Origin: Arenicella xantha
Lineage (GTDB): Bacteria; Pseudomonadota; Gammaproteobacteria; Arenicellales; Arenicellaceae
Direction: 5' to 3'
Length of the DNA stretch: 64,000 nt
Assembly: GCF_003315245.1 (NCBI RefSeq)
Contig: NZ_QNRT01000007.1
Span: forward strand, 1 to 64,000
Translations under genes and position numbers: made by a program
Notes under the pieces: generated by a model
Seen by the model: the letters and a program-made list of their open reading frames with translations, nothing else
What the model was told of the DNA's origin: nothing
Databases searched by the model: none
Shown: positions 37,701-46,357 of the stretch, in pieces
How positions within the stretch are numbered: the first letter of the stretch is position 1
Layout: each line of letters begins with the position of its first letter

Positions 37701-38245
37701 TTGGCTACAGCATGTATAGCGCGTTCTTAGAGCAAGCCATCGCCAGCATCCAGCGTAAACGCAAGCTCAAAAACGGCGAGTCGGTTGAACACTATTCAGT
37801 ACAAGAGAAAGTAGAGATTAACCTGCACATCCCTGCGCGCTTTCCTGATGCCTATTTGCCGGATGTTCACATGCGCTTAACGATGTATAAACGTATTGCC
37901 AGTGCCGCAACCCAAGAGCAACTCGAAGAGCTGCAAGTCGAAACCATTGACCGCTTTGGCCTGCTGCCAGATTCGGCTAAGAATTTGTTTGCCATTGCCG
38001 AATTAAAACTAGCGGCGGCTGCACACGACGTGAAGTCAGTGGAAGTCGGTCCCAGCGGCGGCGTTATAAGCTTCTTACCGGAGCCTCAGATAAATTTCGA
38101 TAGTTTGATGCGCGCGATTGCCAGCAAACCATTGGAATACCGCTTTAGCGGCGCAGACACGATTCAAGTGACGCGCCAAATGCCAGACTCTGATCAACGT
38201 ATCAAAATGGTCGAAGACATATTTGACATCGTGCGCAATGGCTAA
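34787..38245 (+). CDS. mfd: transcription-repair coupling factor Mfd
   Basis: 1152 residues from a GTG start. UvrB-homology region at the N-terminus (MAPGEFAIRGGIVDVYPSG), an RNA polymerase-interacting CarD-like domain near residue 478 (GDPVVHEDHGVGRYRG), Walker A GDVGFGKTE near 630, DEEH box (IIDEEHRFG) near 730 and the translocation motif LRGRVGRSHHQAYAY. It pushes stalled RNA polymerase off lesions and recruits UvrA. Length and motifs are complete. Confidence 0.96.
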   Translation: MQSPRNPQLPDKAGDVLHWRKLHGSAASLAVASLAQQAGPLVYVCSQAQHMTAVASELRFFLGADTPVYSFPDWECLPYDRVSPHPDIISQRLLALHRLPSLKQGVLVIPITALMQRLAPKSYIDAHTFQLAEGDDLDTEAFRQRLVEAGYYSVDQVMAPGEFAIRGGIVDVYPSGEKSPFRLDLFDTTIESIRLFDTESQRSTDALSKIELLPAREFPLDEHSVAHFRQAFRATVDGDPKQSMIYREVSKGLAPTGAEFYLPLFFEHTNTLFDFLPTNTGFVLEEGAMENAESLTQEITDRYNNAKLNSEWPPLAPELLFLTPENIFAGLKSYPRAQLLNLNLKAAKHIVDFDTLPPKSFTINPRGEDPYADFIHYIRDQQHRTLLVAESAGRRESLIGLLKEHDLRCRTVKSWQEFIDADDDISLTVSPIDRGLRLADGNVEIITESQLYGERTFQRRKRSDKNRDPDAIIKSLAELNIGDPVVHEDHGVGRYRGLETLTLDGDDNEFATIEYQGGDKIYIPVLSLDLVSRYVGGGPETAPLHKMGSDTWVKLRTKAKEKAYDVAAELLEIQALRLARVGHAFPAIDHSYDAFSAGFGFEETPDQEQVISDVISDMTTAKPMDRLVCGDVGFGKTEIALRAAYMAIAGSKQVVILVPTTLLAQQHYNNFADRFADWPVNVELFSRFRSAKETAAGLKGIKDGTVDIAVGTHKLIQKGIEFKDLGLMIIDEEHRFGVRQKEQLKKLRSQVDILTLTATPIPRTLNFALSGLRDISVIATPPRARLSVKTFVREWDDALLKEALIREIRRGGQVYFLHNEVQTIEKMQARILDLVPEAQIKIGHGQMPERELESVMRDFYHQRFNVLLCTTIVESGIDVPTANTIIINRADRFGLAQLHQLRGRVGRSHHQAYAYMISPPLNTMTDDARKRLTAIESLDTLGAGFALASQDLEIRGAGELLGESQSGMIDQIGYSMYSAFLEQAIASIQRKRKLKNGESVEHYSVQEKVEINLHIPARFPDAYLPDVHMRLTMYKRIASAATQEQLEELQVETIDRFGLLPDSAKNLFAIAELKLAAAAHDVKSVEVGPSGGVISFLPEPQINFDSLMRAIASKPLEYRFSGADTIQVTRQMPDSDQRIKMVEDIFDIVRNG

Positions 38246-38966
38246 CGCAATGAGCAAGTCAGAACAGGTACAAATTGACGATCTAGAAGTCACATTAATA
38301 CGCTCAGCCCGGCGCAAACGCTTGAGTTTGGAAGTTGGTGTTAAGGGCGTTCAAGCGCGCGCGCCAAGCCGAATGCGCTTAGGCGCAATCGTGGCATTTG
38401 TACAATCAAAACGTGCGTGGATCGATCAGCATCTCGCCAACGTACCCGATATTCCGAGCAACCCTGAGTTTAGCGACGGCGTGTCTATTCATTACCGAGG
38501 CACGCCGACTTTGGTCATCTTGAAGCCTGGCAGCAAAGCTCCGGTGAAATCGACCTCTAACGGTATTGAAGTTCCAGTAAGCGAGTCGCATCTTCCACTC
38601 GAAGTATCGGCAAAAACCAAGCTGATAAAGTGGTTGAAACAACAGACTAGGGCCGAACTTGAGGTTCAAGTCGCTAGATTTGCCGAACGCATGCGCATTC
38701 CTCGATCACCACACCAATCGATTCGTGTACGCGATTATAAACGCCGCTGGGGCAGCTGTGATGCGCACGGGTCGCTGTCGTTTAACTGGCGGCTAATTCT
38801 TGCACCACCGGAAGTGCTGAACTACGTAGTGGTGCACGAGCTAGCGCATTGCCTAGAGTTTAATCACTCCAGACGTTTTTGGGCTATTGTCGAGCAAGAA
38901 GTCCCCAATCGAAAAGAATATCAGCAATGGCTAAACCAATACGGCATCACGCTATATCAGCTTTAG
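38238..38966 (+). CDS. YgjP-type metallopeptidase (DUF45)
   Basis: About 242 residues from the ATG at 38238, which overlaps the mfd stop; ATG 38250 is an alternative. Zinc motif VVHELAHCLEFNHSRRFW (HExxH plus a third histidine) and RDYKRRWGSCDAHGSLSFNWRL are diagnostic of the family, related to SprT/M48 enzymes. Function is poorly known. The 3' end overlaps the convergent hydrolase by 20 bases. Confidence 0.88.
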   Translation: MANAMSKSEQVQIDDLEVTLIRSARRKRLSLEVGVKGVQARAPSRMRLGAIVAFVQSKRAWIDQHLANVPDIPSNPEFSDGVSIHYRGTPTLVILKPGSKAPVKSTSNGIEVPVSESHLPLEVSAKTKLIKWLKQQTRAELEVQVARFAERMRIPRSPHQSIRVRDYKRRWGSCDAHGSLSFNWRLILAPPEVLNYVVVHELAHCLEFNHSRRFWAIVEQEVPNRKEYQQWLNQYGITLYQL

Positions 38967-39996
38967 AGTTTCGATGCTGCTGAATAATTGCGAGCGCCTG
39001 ATCGTCTTGCCAGCATTCCCACTTCCAGTTTTTAATATAACCACAATGCCCACCTCGATCTGTGACAACCACCGTGAGATTGGGGCTGTCAGATAATTGC
39101 TTAATGCCTTCAACCGGGATAATCATGTCGTCCTTGGCAAAAAACAAATAACAAGGTGCAATGGTGTCGGCTAATCGGTCACCTGAAATCGCGTAGGCGT
39201 CAAAATAAGCTTCTAAATCAGTGTATGAGGTGTACTCAGGAATTAATTGCTGATTCATTTCTTCCAGCGTTTTCATCGAGTCCAAACGACTGGCATAGTC
39301 ATAATGTGGCCAATGCTGTAATTTTTTGCGCAATGAACGTTTCCATTTGCGCACAAAATATTTACCGTAAACAATGTTACTCAGCTGATTCAAAACAATA
39401 TTGCTCTGACTAGCATGAATCACTGGGCAAAAGGCAATAACGCTCTCCAGCGTAATCTCTCGCTCTTGAGCTAAGGCCGCAACTCGCAGGCTAAAGTTGC
39501 CGCCCAATGAGAATCCGACCAAATGATAGTCTGCATATGACTCACGCGACTGCAAATCTTCGATCGCGTACATCACTTCTTCAATCAAAGTCGAATTGAA
39601 TATCTCCTCATTTAAATGATGTGTATCGCCGTGGTCACGCAAATTAAGGCGAAACACATCAATACCTTGGTTCAGCAACTCCAAGGCCATCGACTGAATA
39701 TAAGTGGAATCATGGCTCCCTTCCCATCCGTGAATCAGAATCGCTAATGAAGAAGAGCGCTTAGTTGATGCGCGGTTGAGATAACCGGCTAACCGAATCC
39801 CTTCACCGCCACTTAAAAGCATTTGCTTGCTTGACGTCGAATAAGGCAGAAAACGTCGAGCAATTATCGACTTACGCACGCCTACACTCGACAAAATCGT
39901 TTGAGAGTGCGCGTTACGCAGCCCAAATGAGGGCTTAAAACTGTCGCTCGATAGGCTCGTTTTAAGCTTTGATGAGGTAATGTTGATTTGATTCAT
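38947..39996 (-). CDS. YheT-type alpha/beta hydrolase
   Basis: 349 residues. The family signatures HAQTILSS, ILIHGWEGSHDSTY, RLNLRDHGDTHHLN, GFSLGGN (nucleophile serine) and a late GGHCGY match the YheT/Eht1-like hydrolases, which act on esters of unknown nature. Convergent with the YgjP-type gene and divergent from csiV. Confidence 0.87.
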   Translation of the reverse strand: MNQINITSSKLKTSLSSDSFKPSFGLRNAHSQTILSSVGVRKSIIARRFLPYSTSSKQMLLSGGEGIRLAGYLNRASTKRSSSLAILIHGWEGSHDSTYIQSMALELLNQGIDVFRLNLRDHGDTHHLNEEIFNSTLIEEVMYAIEDLQSRESYADYHLVGFSLGGNFSLRVAALAQEREITLESVIAFCPVIHASQSNIVLNQLSNIVYGKYFVRKWKRSLRKKLQHWPHYDYASRLDSMKTLEEMNQQLIPEYTSYTDLEAYFDAYAISGDRLADTIAPCYLFFAKDDMIIPVEGIKQLSDSPNLTVVVTDRGGHCGYIKNWKWECWQDDQALAIIQQHRNSKADIA

Positions 39997-40065
39997 TTGA
40001 GATTTACACTGTTACACTAACGGCTCTGCACCAAGACACGTTAAACTTACACAAAAGGCATCGAA

Positions 40066-40698
40066 GTGCGCAATATCAAAATAATCATGAACGTCATTCA
40101 ACACAATTATAAAACCATTCGACTCGGCATATTCACCACCGTTTCACTACTATTCTTGAGCTTTACAACCGTTGCCTCGGCAAAGGACTATATGGTCGAG
40201 GTGCTTATATTTAAACACAGCAACCCTTCGACCGCCTCTGAGAGCCATGACTACACTCCGCCGCAACCAATGCGTTCAGCTTCCACTACTTGGAAACTAG
40301 ACCCGTCAATGCTGGTGGATGATGCCGAAAAGCTCGAAAAATCCTCCAATTACCATGTGATGCATCATTTATCATGGGGGCAAGAATCACTGTCCTATCG
40401 TGAATCGGCAACGTTTACCGTGTTTGAAACTGACACACAAGGTTACATCAAGGTATATGCAGATGACCTGTTGTTTATCAATGTCGATCTTGACGTTACT
40501 GGGTTCAGAATGCAGGAAAAACGACGCTTAAAACTCAACGAAAAACACTTTTTTGACCACCCAAAATTTGGGCTCTTAGTTCAAGTTTCTCGCTTAGAGG
40601 CCGAACCAGAAGCGGAATCAGTAATCCCCAGCGAAGTAGAGAGTAAAACAGCTCAGCCGACAACCAATGCCAGCGGTGAATTGAATAGCTCTCGCTAG
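40066..40698 (+). CDS. csiV: CsiV family protein
   Basis: About 210 residues from a GTG with AAAAGG upstream, or 203 from ATG 40087. A signal peptide ends near ASAK. Mature start DYMVEVLIFKH and the final RLKLNEKHFFDHPKFGLLVQ match CsiV, a periplasmic peptidoglycan-binding protein linked to division in Shewanella. It lies near mfd, as in pseudomonads. The stop is adjacent to the stop of the convergent polysaccharide gene. Confidence 0.8.
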   Translation: MRNIKIIMNVIQHNYKTIRLGIFTTVSLLFLSFTTVASAKDYMVEVLIFKHSNPSTASESHDYTPPQPMRSASTTWKLDPSMLVDDAEKLEKSSNYHVMHHLSWGQESLSYRESATFTVFETDTQGYIKVYADDLLFINVDLDVTGFRMQEKRRLKLNEKHFFDHPKFGLLVQVSRLEAEPEAESVIPSEVESKTAQPTTNASGELNSSR

Positions 40699-42561
40699 CT
40701 AAGCAGTCTTCTTGGTGGCTTGCTCTGTGCCGTCTTGATATTCAGGCACAAGCGTCTGAATACAGGCCGACAGGCCACCATCATAGTCGTCGATCCGCTC
40801 TTGTATTTGCTCAAACACCTGTTTGACAATTGCCCGATCAACATGGCGTGTGGCCGCTAAGTGAATCTTTTCGTAGTCCGTGACCGTGAGATTTTCGTCG
40901 TCATGGAATAATTCCTCATGCAACTTCTCACCTGCTCGTAAACCGGTATAGACAATTTTAATATCCACATTGGGTTGTTTACCCGACAAACGAATCAACT
41001 GTTCCGCCAGTTCAGAAATCAGTACAGGTTGCCCCATATCCAAAACGTAAATGCATCCGTCTTCGCCCATAGCACTGGCTTCTAAGATTAGCTGAGTCGC
41101 CTCAGTAATCGTCATAAAATAACGTGTCATCTCAGGGTGCGTAACGGTCACCGGTCCGCCGGCCTTAATTTGTTGCTGAAATTTTGGAACTACGCTGCCA
41201 GCTGAACCCAACACATTGCCGAATCGTACGGTAATAAATTTAGTCTTACTTAATGATGCTAAAGTTTGACAATAGATTTCCGCCACTCGCTTACAGGCGC
41301 CCATCAGGCTACTTGGATTGACTGCTTTATCGGTAGAAATTAATACGAATTTCTCGACTTTGAATTCGTGCGCTAAATCAGCAATAGTCTGGGTTCCTAC
41401 TGCATTGTTCTTAACTGCGGCGCGCACCTGCCCTTCCAATAATGGCACATGCTTATACGCGGCGGCATGAAACACTGCGGCAGGTTGAAACCGTTCAAAC
41501 ACATTGCGCGCTGCTGGGGCATCACAAACATCACCAAGTACGGGCGTGATTTTGGTTTCAGGAAAGCGTTCTCGTAACTCTTCTTCAATTCGATACAAGT
41601 TGTATTCGCATTGATCGAACATAACCAAGTGGCTCGAGCATACCGAAGCCAGCTGCCGACACAATTCCGCGCCAATAGAGCCTCCGGCTCCAGTGACTAG
41701 TACCGTTTTATTACATAGGCTATGACGAATTCGTTGCCAATCGAGGCGTACTGGGTCGCGTCCAAGCAAGTCGTCGATTCTGACTTCTCGCATGTCTCCG
41801 AGCTGGACATGACCGCTAACCAGTTCGTGTGCACCAGGCAAGGTGCGGAATTCAATGCCGGTGCGCTCACAAATAGCCACAAGGCGCTGCATTTGCTCAT
41901 CATTGGCCGATGGCACCGCGATCAAAACTAGGTCAATGTCCCAGCGGAAAATCAGGTCTTGCAACACATCCGGTGAAGCAACAATGGGGATGCGATGAAT
42001 TTGCCGACCGATCTTGCTTGGATCATCATCCAAAAATGCCACAATATTATAACGATTAGGATGGTTACGACGGAGGTCCCGTAGCAACTGTTCGCCAGCC
42101 GCTCCGGCACCAAGAATGACAACTTTACGGCCTGAACGAGTCGAAAAGTGGCGGTCTTTAAGCAGTCGATACAACAAGCGAGAACCGCACATTAACGCCA
42201 GCAGAATAAGTGCATATAAGATAAATACCGAGCGCGGCACAAACATTAAACGCTCAGCAACCAAGAATAGCGTAAAAGCAATGGTCGCGGTGCCAACAAT
42301 CGTGGCACGAAAAATTAACGACAGGTCTGGCAGAGAAACAAAGCGCCACTCGCCGCGGTGCACACCAACAAAGATATTGGTAACCGCTTGCACTGTCACC
42401 ACCACTGGCAAGGCGAAAACTGCACTCCTTAAAAACTCGTCTGGCACCGCCTCTAGGTTGTAGCGTAACCAGTAAGCACCGAGCCAAGCAGCAGGAATGA
42501 CCAATATATCGTGCAAAACAATCCGCCAACGGAAAACCAGCATGCCAAGGGATTTGATCAT
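40699..42561 (-). CDS. WbpM/FlaA1-type nucleotide-sugar 4,6-dehydratase
   Basis: 620 residues from ATG 42561, which lies one base after the upstream stop (a GTG at 42603 is possible). Four N-terminal membrane helices, a CoA-binding-like domain (VVILGAGAAGEQLLRDL), then an SDR domain with TGAGGSIGAELCRQ and ISTDKAVNPSSLMGACKR, where Met replaces the usual Tyr as in WbpM/PglF. Such enzymes turn UDP-GlcNAc into a 4-keto-6-deoxy sugar. Acts at the inner membrane with the two preceding genes. Confidence 0.9.
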   Translation of the reverse strand: MIKSLGMLVFRWRIVLHDILVIPAAWLGAYWLRYNLEAVPDEFLRSAVFALPVVVTVQAVTNIFVGVHRGEWRFVSLPDLSLIFRATIVGTATIAFTLFLVAERLMFVPRSVFILYALILLALMCGSRLLYRLLKDRHFSTRSGRKVVILGAGAAGEQLLRDLRRNHPNRYNIVAFLDDDPSKIGRQIHRIPIVASPDVLQDLIFRWDIDLVLIAVPSANDEQMQRLVAICERTGIEFRTLPGAHELVSGHVQLGDMREVRIDDLLGRDPVRLDWQRIRHSLCNKTVLVTGAGGSIGAELCRQLASVCSSHLVMFDQCEYNLYRIEEELRERFPETKITPVLGDVCDAPAARNVFERFQPAAVFHAAAYKHVPLLEGQVRAAVKNNAVGTQTIADLAHEFKVEKFVLISTDKAVNPSSLMGACKRVAEIYCQTLASLSKTKFITVRFGNVLGSAGSVVPKFQQQIKAGGPVTVTHPEMTRYFMTITEATQLILEASAMGEDGCIYVLDMGQPVLISELAEQLIRLSGKQPNVDIKIVYTGLRAGEKLHEELFHDDENLTVTDYEKIHLAATRHVDRAIVKQVFEQIQERIDDYDGGLSACIQTLVPEYQDGTEQATKKTA

Positions 42562-42562
42562 T

Positions 42563-43657
42563 TTAATCTGTTTTATTCTGGGGTTTAGAAGCTGGTAGAG
42601 CACCAGCTTCTATTATTTTTACAATCACAACCGCGACCACCATAATTGATACTACGCCGAAAATTGCCAATGCGATAGTATCACGGTACAACACACTGAG
42701 CGTTGCGATCAAGGAACATATCAACATCATAATAATGGCACCACACACAATTTTTGCATGCGACACGCCGTGCGTGGCTAAGCGTTGATAATAATGCGTT
42801 CTATGGGGCAACCAAATCTTCTCGCGATGCCAAATACGTCGAGCAATAGTAACGCTGGCATCACTCACGAAGACTGCAAATATCAACACCAAACTAAGCA
42901 CCGGATAGTCGTGTCGAGTAACGGCTATGATAATCATTGTGGCAAAAAATGCACCAAGAGTGACACTCCCTACATCGCCCATAAATACCTTTGCCGGTCG
43001 CCAGTTCCACAACAAGAAGCCATAACTACTTGCTGCCACTAAACCACAGACCACAGCAAGTGCGAGGTTGTTAGCCATATAAAACCAGAACGCGAGCGTG
43101 ATACTGGCAATAATAGACTGCGATGCGGCAAGGCCGTCCATGCCATCCATAAAGTTGTATAAGTTGGCCATCCACAAGATACCAAGCACTGACACAACTG
43201 CGCCAAACCAACCCAAATATAACCAACCTATCTGATTGACCCAACCGAATGCAGCGACAGTTAGTAGCGCCAAGCAAAACTGAACAATGAAACGGATTTT
43301 GGGCGACAAGTCGTGTCGATCGTCATACCAGCCTAATATGCCCCATGCACTCAGCAAGCCAGCCAATATTCCATAAAAAAGAAGGCTGTCAGTCCAGACC
43401 CCGACGCCAAACAACCCCAGTGCCGCAGTAACCACCATGACAATACCGCCACCACGAGGCACACTACCTTGATGCAAGGTGCGCTCGTTGGGCACGTCCA
43501 CCATGGAGCTGCGGATTAGGTAAGCAATCAAAAATCGAGTCGCTAACCACGCGACAAGAACCACCGAGCAGAACAAAGCGATAATGAGTAAGATAAGCAT
43601 CGGGCTTAAACTCTCAAGGCTATTCAGCAGCGGATGATTCACTATGGCTCGCAACAT
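42563..43657 (-). CDS. WecA/WbpL-type undecaprenyl-phosphate sugar-1-phosphate transferase
   Basis: Family 4 polyisoprenyl-phosphate transferase with about ten membrane helices. Motifs: PRGGGIVMV, GWYDDRHDLSPKIRF, NLYNFMDGMDGLAASQ, VFMGDVGSVTLG and LPHRTHYYQRL. It starts O-chain synthesis by loading the first sugar onto undecaprenyl phosphate. ATG 43657 (AGGGG upstream) gives 364 residues; ATG 43600 gives 345 and starts at the first helix. Neighbours suggest a WbpL-like preference for 6-deoxy-HexNAc. Confidence 0.88.
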   Translation of the reverse strand: MLRAIVNHPLLNSLESLSPMLILLIIALFCSVVLVAWLATRFLIAYLIRSSMVDVPNERTLHQGSVPRGGGIVMVVTAALGLFGVGVWTDSLLFYGILAGLLSAWGILGWYDDRHDLSPKIRFIVQFCLALLTVAAFGWVNQIGWLYLGWFGAVVSVLGILWMANLYNFMDGMDGLAASQSIIASITLAFWFYMANNLALAVVCGLVAASSYGFLLWNWRPAKVFMGDVGSVTLGAFFATMIIIAVTRHDYPVLSLVLIFAVFVSDASVTIARRIWHREKIWLPHRTHYYQRLATHGVSHAKIVCGAIIMMLICSLIATLSVLYRDTIALAIFGVVSIMVVAVVIVKIIEAGALPASKPQNKTD

Positions 43658-43664
43658 AACAGGA

Positions 43665-44582
43665 TTACCCCTGATCGCTCTGCAACGGATTCCCAGTAAT
43701 ACTGAGATCTCGCTGCGGATTAAGCAAAAATGCTTGAGGGGAATAGCCAAAGTCGGATTGGGCAGGACTAATGTCATAGCACAAATCCTGACTCATTCTA
43801 TTCGCCATCTCCGGTGTGTAGTCAAATCGCCCGATTTTAGACGCGAGCATCAGCAGGGTTCGAAATACGCCAAGCGGAATTGATAATATACGCGGAGACT
43901 GCCCTACACCGCGACATATTCGTTCGACCATTGCGCGATACGTAAGCACCTCACCACCAGCGAGTGAATACGTCTTCGAGTAGGTATTTGCATCTTGTAA
44001 TATTCGCAATGCGGCGCTGACTAAATCTTCGGCATGCACAGGTTGACGACCACCATTAGCCGCTCCGACCAACGGCATAAATCGATACTTGCGGATAAAT
44101 CGGGCGATATGCATCACATTTTGATCGAGTCCGTAGCCGTAGATCATGCTCGGTCGCAATATCGTTAAATGCAATTTATGCAGATCACAATGCGTTTGAA
44201 TGGCGGCCTCAGCATCGGCCAACTTCTGAACCAACACTTGCTCCTGAGTGTTGGCGGAGCCCTGCTTACTGAGTACGCTAGTAGAACTGAATACCACAAG
44301 ACGAGTCAGCCGTGCGCTGCTCAAATCTGCAAGTCGTGGCGGCAATAACCAAATAGGTGCGCAATGAATTAGCGTACTAACCTCGGCCAACTGAGTTCGA
44401 ACTACCTGATCCGCGGGTTCATTTAAGTCCCACCTCAACCAACTAGCTTGTTTGTGATTAGCCGATCGCGACACCATCAAACATCGCTTGCCTTCAGATT
44501 TCAAGCGTTCAGCGAGAGGCTGTCCAACCACACCTTGTGCACCAGTAATTAGAATCACGAAGTCGTCCAACCCTTGAGCCAT
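43665..44582 (-). CDS. NAD-dependent epimerase/dehydratase, WbpV-like
   Basis: 305 residues of the extended SDR family. NAD-binding ITGAQGVVGQ at the N-terminus, RPSMIYGYG and a late YSLAGGE. In gene order with WbpL- and WbpM-like genes it would reduce the 4-keto sugar to UDP-QuiNAc or FucNAc. The usual YxxxK catalytic pair is not visible after the VVFSSTSVLSK strand, so the mechanism or activity is uncertain. Overlaps the neighbouring glycosyltransferase by 28 bases. Confidence 0.8.
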   Translation of the reverse strand: MAQGLDDFVILITGAQGVVGQPLAERLKSEGKRCLMVSRSANHKQASWLRWDLNEPADQVVRTQLAEVSTLIHCAPIWLLPPRLADLSSARLTRLVVFSSTSVLSKQGSANTQEQVLVQKLADAEAAIQTHCDLHKLHLTILRPSMIYGYGLDQNVMHIARFIRKYRFMPLVGAANGGRQPVHAEDLVSAALRILQDANTYSKTYSLAGGEVLTYRAMVERICRGVGQSPRILSIPLGVFRTLLMLASKIGRFDYTPEMANRMSQDLCYDISPAQSDFGYSPQAFLLNPQRDLSITGNPLQSDQG

Positions 44583-45439
44583 GCGATCAACGCTCGCCCG
44601 GCAAAGCTAACATAGACACCGAGCGTGACTAGCCACCTTATAGGCCACCGATATTGCTGGCGATAAAATTTATCAAAAAAGCGCAGCATGCCGCGATGCA
44701 GCGACCACAATACCCGTACCGGTCGCGACTTAGAGCTCACGCCCTTTGCGTGAGTCACCACTGCAGCCGGCTCGGAGCCGACTTGCCAACCAGCAAGCTC
44801 AAAGCGTTTGCACCAATCTAAGTCCTCACAATGCATAAAATAGTCTTCGTCTAACAGCCCTACTTCGCCCATCGCACTGACTCGAGCTACCATAAAAGCT
44901 CCAGACACCGCTTCAACCTCAGCGAATGGTGATTGCCGAGTAAGGTTTGCACCATAGTCAAAATTGCTAAAGTTCGGATGATTGGGGAAAAATTTATGTA
45001 ACTGCAGCATACGCACCAGCGCCGACCATGGCGTTGGAAACTTGCGACGACAAGTCACTTGGACACTCCCGTCTTCATTTAAAATCAAGCCACTCGCAAG
45101 TCCTAAACGCGGATGAGCCTCAAAGGCATTTAAAATATGTTCTATCGTATCTGGCGCTAATTCGCAGTCTGGATTCATCAAAATCGCAAACTCGGTGTCC
45201 GCATCCAATTCGCGCAACACCTGATTGTTAGCTGCAGCAAACCCCACGTTACACTCATTGAGTAGCCACTGAACACGAGACTCAGACACCGCTGCTTGGG
45301 CGTTAGCGATACTGTCGTCAGACGAAGCATTATCAACCACGGTGATCGCGCCTGCGCCATACTCAATGGCCGAATTAATCGATCGGCATAACCAATCTCC
45401 GGCATTGTAGTTGACAATAATTACGTGATATCTAGGCAT
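44555..45439 (-). CDS. family 2 glycosyltransferase, WbbL-like
   Basis: 294 residues. GT-A fold: VIIVNYNAGDWL, VVDNASSDDS, the metal-binding MNPDCEL and catalytic-region HCEDLDWCKRFELAGW. A C-terminal hydrophobic helix (LVTLGVYVSFAGRALIAWL) suggests membrane association. WbbL-like enzymes add rhamnose to lipid-linked oligosaccharide. It overlaps the next gene by 8 bases. Confidence 0.88.
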   Translation of the reverse strand: MPRYHVIIVNYNAGDWLCRSINSAIEYGAGAITVVDNASSDDSIANAQAAVSESRVQWLLNECNVGFAAANNQVLRELDADTEFAILMNPDCELAPDTIEHILNAFEAHPRLGLASGLILNEDGSVQVTCRRKFPTPWSALVRMLQLHKFFPNHPNFSNFDYGANLTRQSPFAEVEAVSGAFMVARVSAMGEVGLLDEDYFMHCEDLDWCKRFELAGWQVGSEPAAVVTHAKGVSSKSRPVRVLWSLHRGMLRFFDKFYRQQYRWPIRWLVTLGVYVSFAGRALIAWLKGWTTS

Positions 45440-46352
45440 TCGGCATCGGCCCCGTTACCCCTCTTAAGCCATGCCACACACCGCGTAACATCATGCTCAA
45501 ATTTGCTCGTCTCGGCGCTTTCACAAGCCCAAACATAATGAAGATCATGCCTAAACGTTGAATGTCGTTCCACTTCCACCAATTGCTGCAGTAGCCGCGC
45601 CGGTAAAGCAGCACACTGTTTCGCATAATATAGTAATAGCGAAATGGTTTATGTTGCGGCACATTGCGCTGGCGACCGCCGATCGCTACGCGATGCGTCT
45701 GTTCGCCCAAACCATGTTGCATTAATGCGTCGCAAACACCAAAGGCCCGATAGCCTCGATTCTTGGCTCGCAAGAACCATTCGGTGTCGACGTGATCGAT
45801 AAACAGTGATTCATCCATAGTACCAATATGCTCGATGGTGTCAGTCCGAATCAACGAGCCAGAGGAGATTAAAAAGTCGGCTTCTAAACAACCAAGTTGA
45901 TCACGTTCATTACAATAACGACGAGCAAACTTGAGTTTACCAAATCGCACGAAGAAAGATTCACTACCGGTGTCCGCATTTAGGTAGCTGACACCAACCG
46001 CACTGACCGGATGCGATTTCGATTGTTGTTCGTGAGCCGCCACTAAAGCCGCCACCATCCCTGTGAGTGGCACGCTGTCTTGATCCATTATCAACACATA
46101 CGGGTAGGCATTCTGCTGGGCATAGGCGATCCCAGCATTGTGCGCCGCGCCCACACCTAAGTTGTCACGTTGCGGCGCAAACACAACGGTTTCCAACTGC
46201 TCGCACAATTGGCCAATTTCGGCGCCATTCGTCGAGCCATTGTCCACTACCAATACGCCACAGTCTTGTTTCAACAAAGCGGCCAGCGTCAGCCGCAATG
46301 ATGGCAGTTCAGGGTTATATGTAACAACGATGGCAAGAACCTTCTTGCTCAC
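45432..46352 (-). CDS. family 2 glycosyltransferase, rhamnosyltransferase-like
   Basis: 306 residues. Start KVLAIVVTYNPELPSL, VVDNGSTNG, MDQDSVP (DxD-type), and FIDHVDTEWFLRAKNRGYRAFG resemble RfbF/RfbN-like rhamnosyltransferases. It would extend the surface glycan at the cytosolic membrane face, with dTDP-rhamnose as the likely donor if rfbC/rfbD exist elsewhere. Confidence 0.85.
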   Translation of the reverse strand: MSKKVLAIVVTYNPELPSLRLTLAALLKQDCGVLVVDNGSTNGAEIGQLCEQLETVVFAPQRDNLGVGAAHNAGIAYAQQNAYPYVLIMDQDSVPLTGMVAALVAAHEQQSKSHPVSAVGVSYLNADTGSESFFVRFGKLKFARRYCNERDQLGCLEADFLISSGSLIRTDTIEHIGTMDESLFIDHVDTEWFLRAKNRGYRAFGVCDALMQHGLGEQTHRVAIGGRQRNVPQHKPFRYYYIMRNSVLLYRRGYCSNWWKWNDIQRLGMIFIMFGLVKAPRRANLSMMLRGVWHGLRGVTGPMPNA

Positions 46353-46357
46353 CCTGT

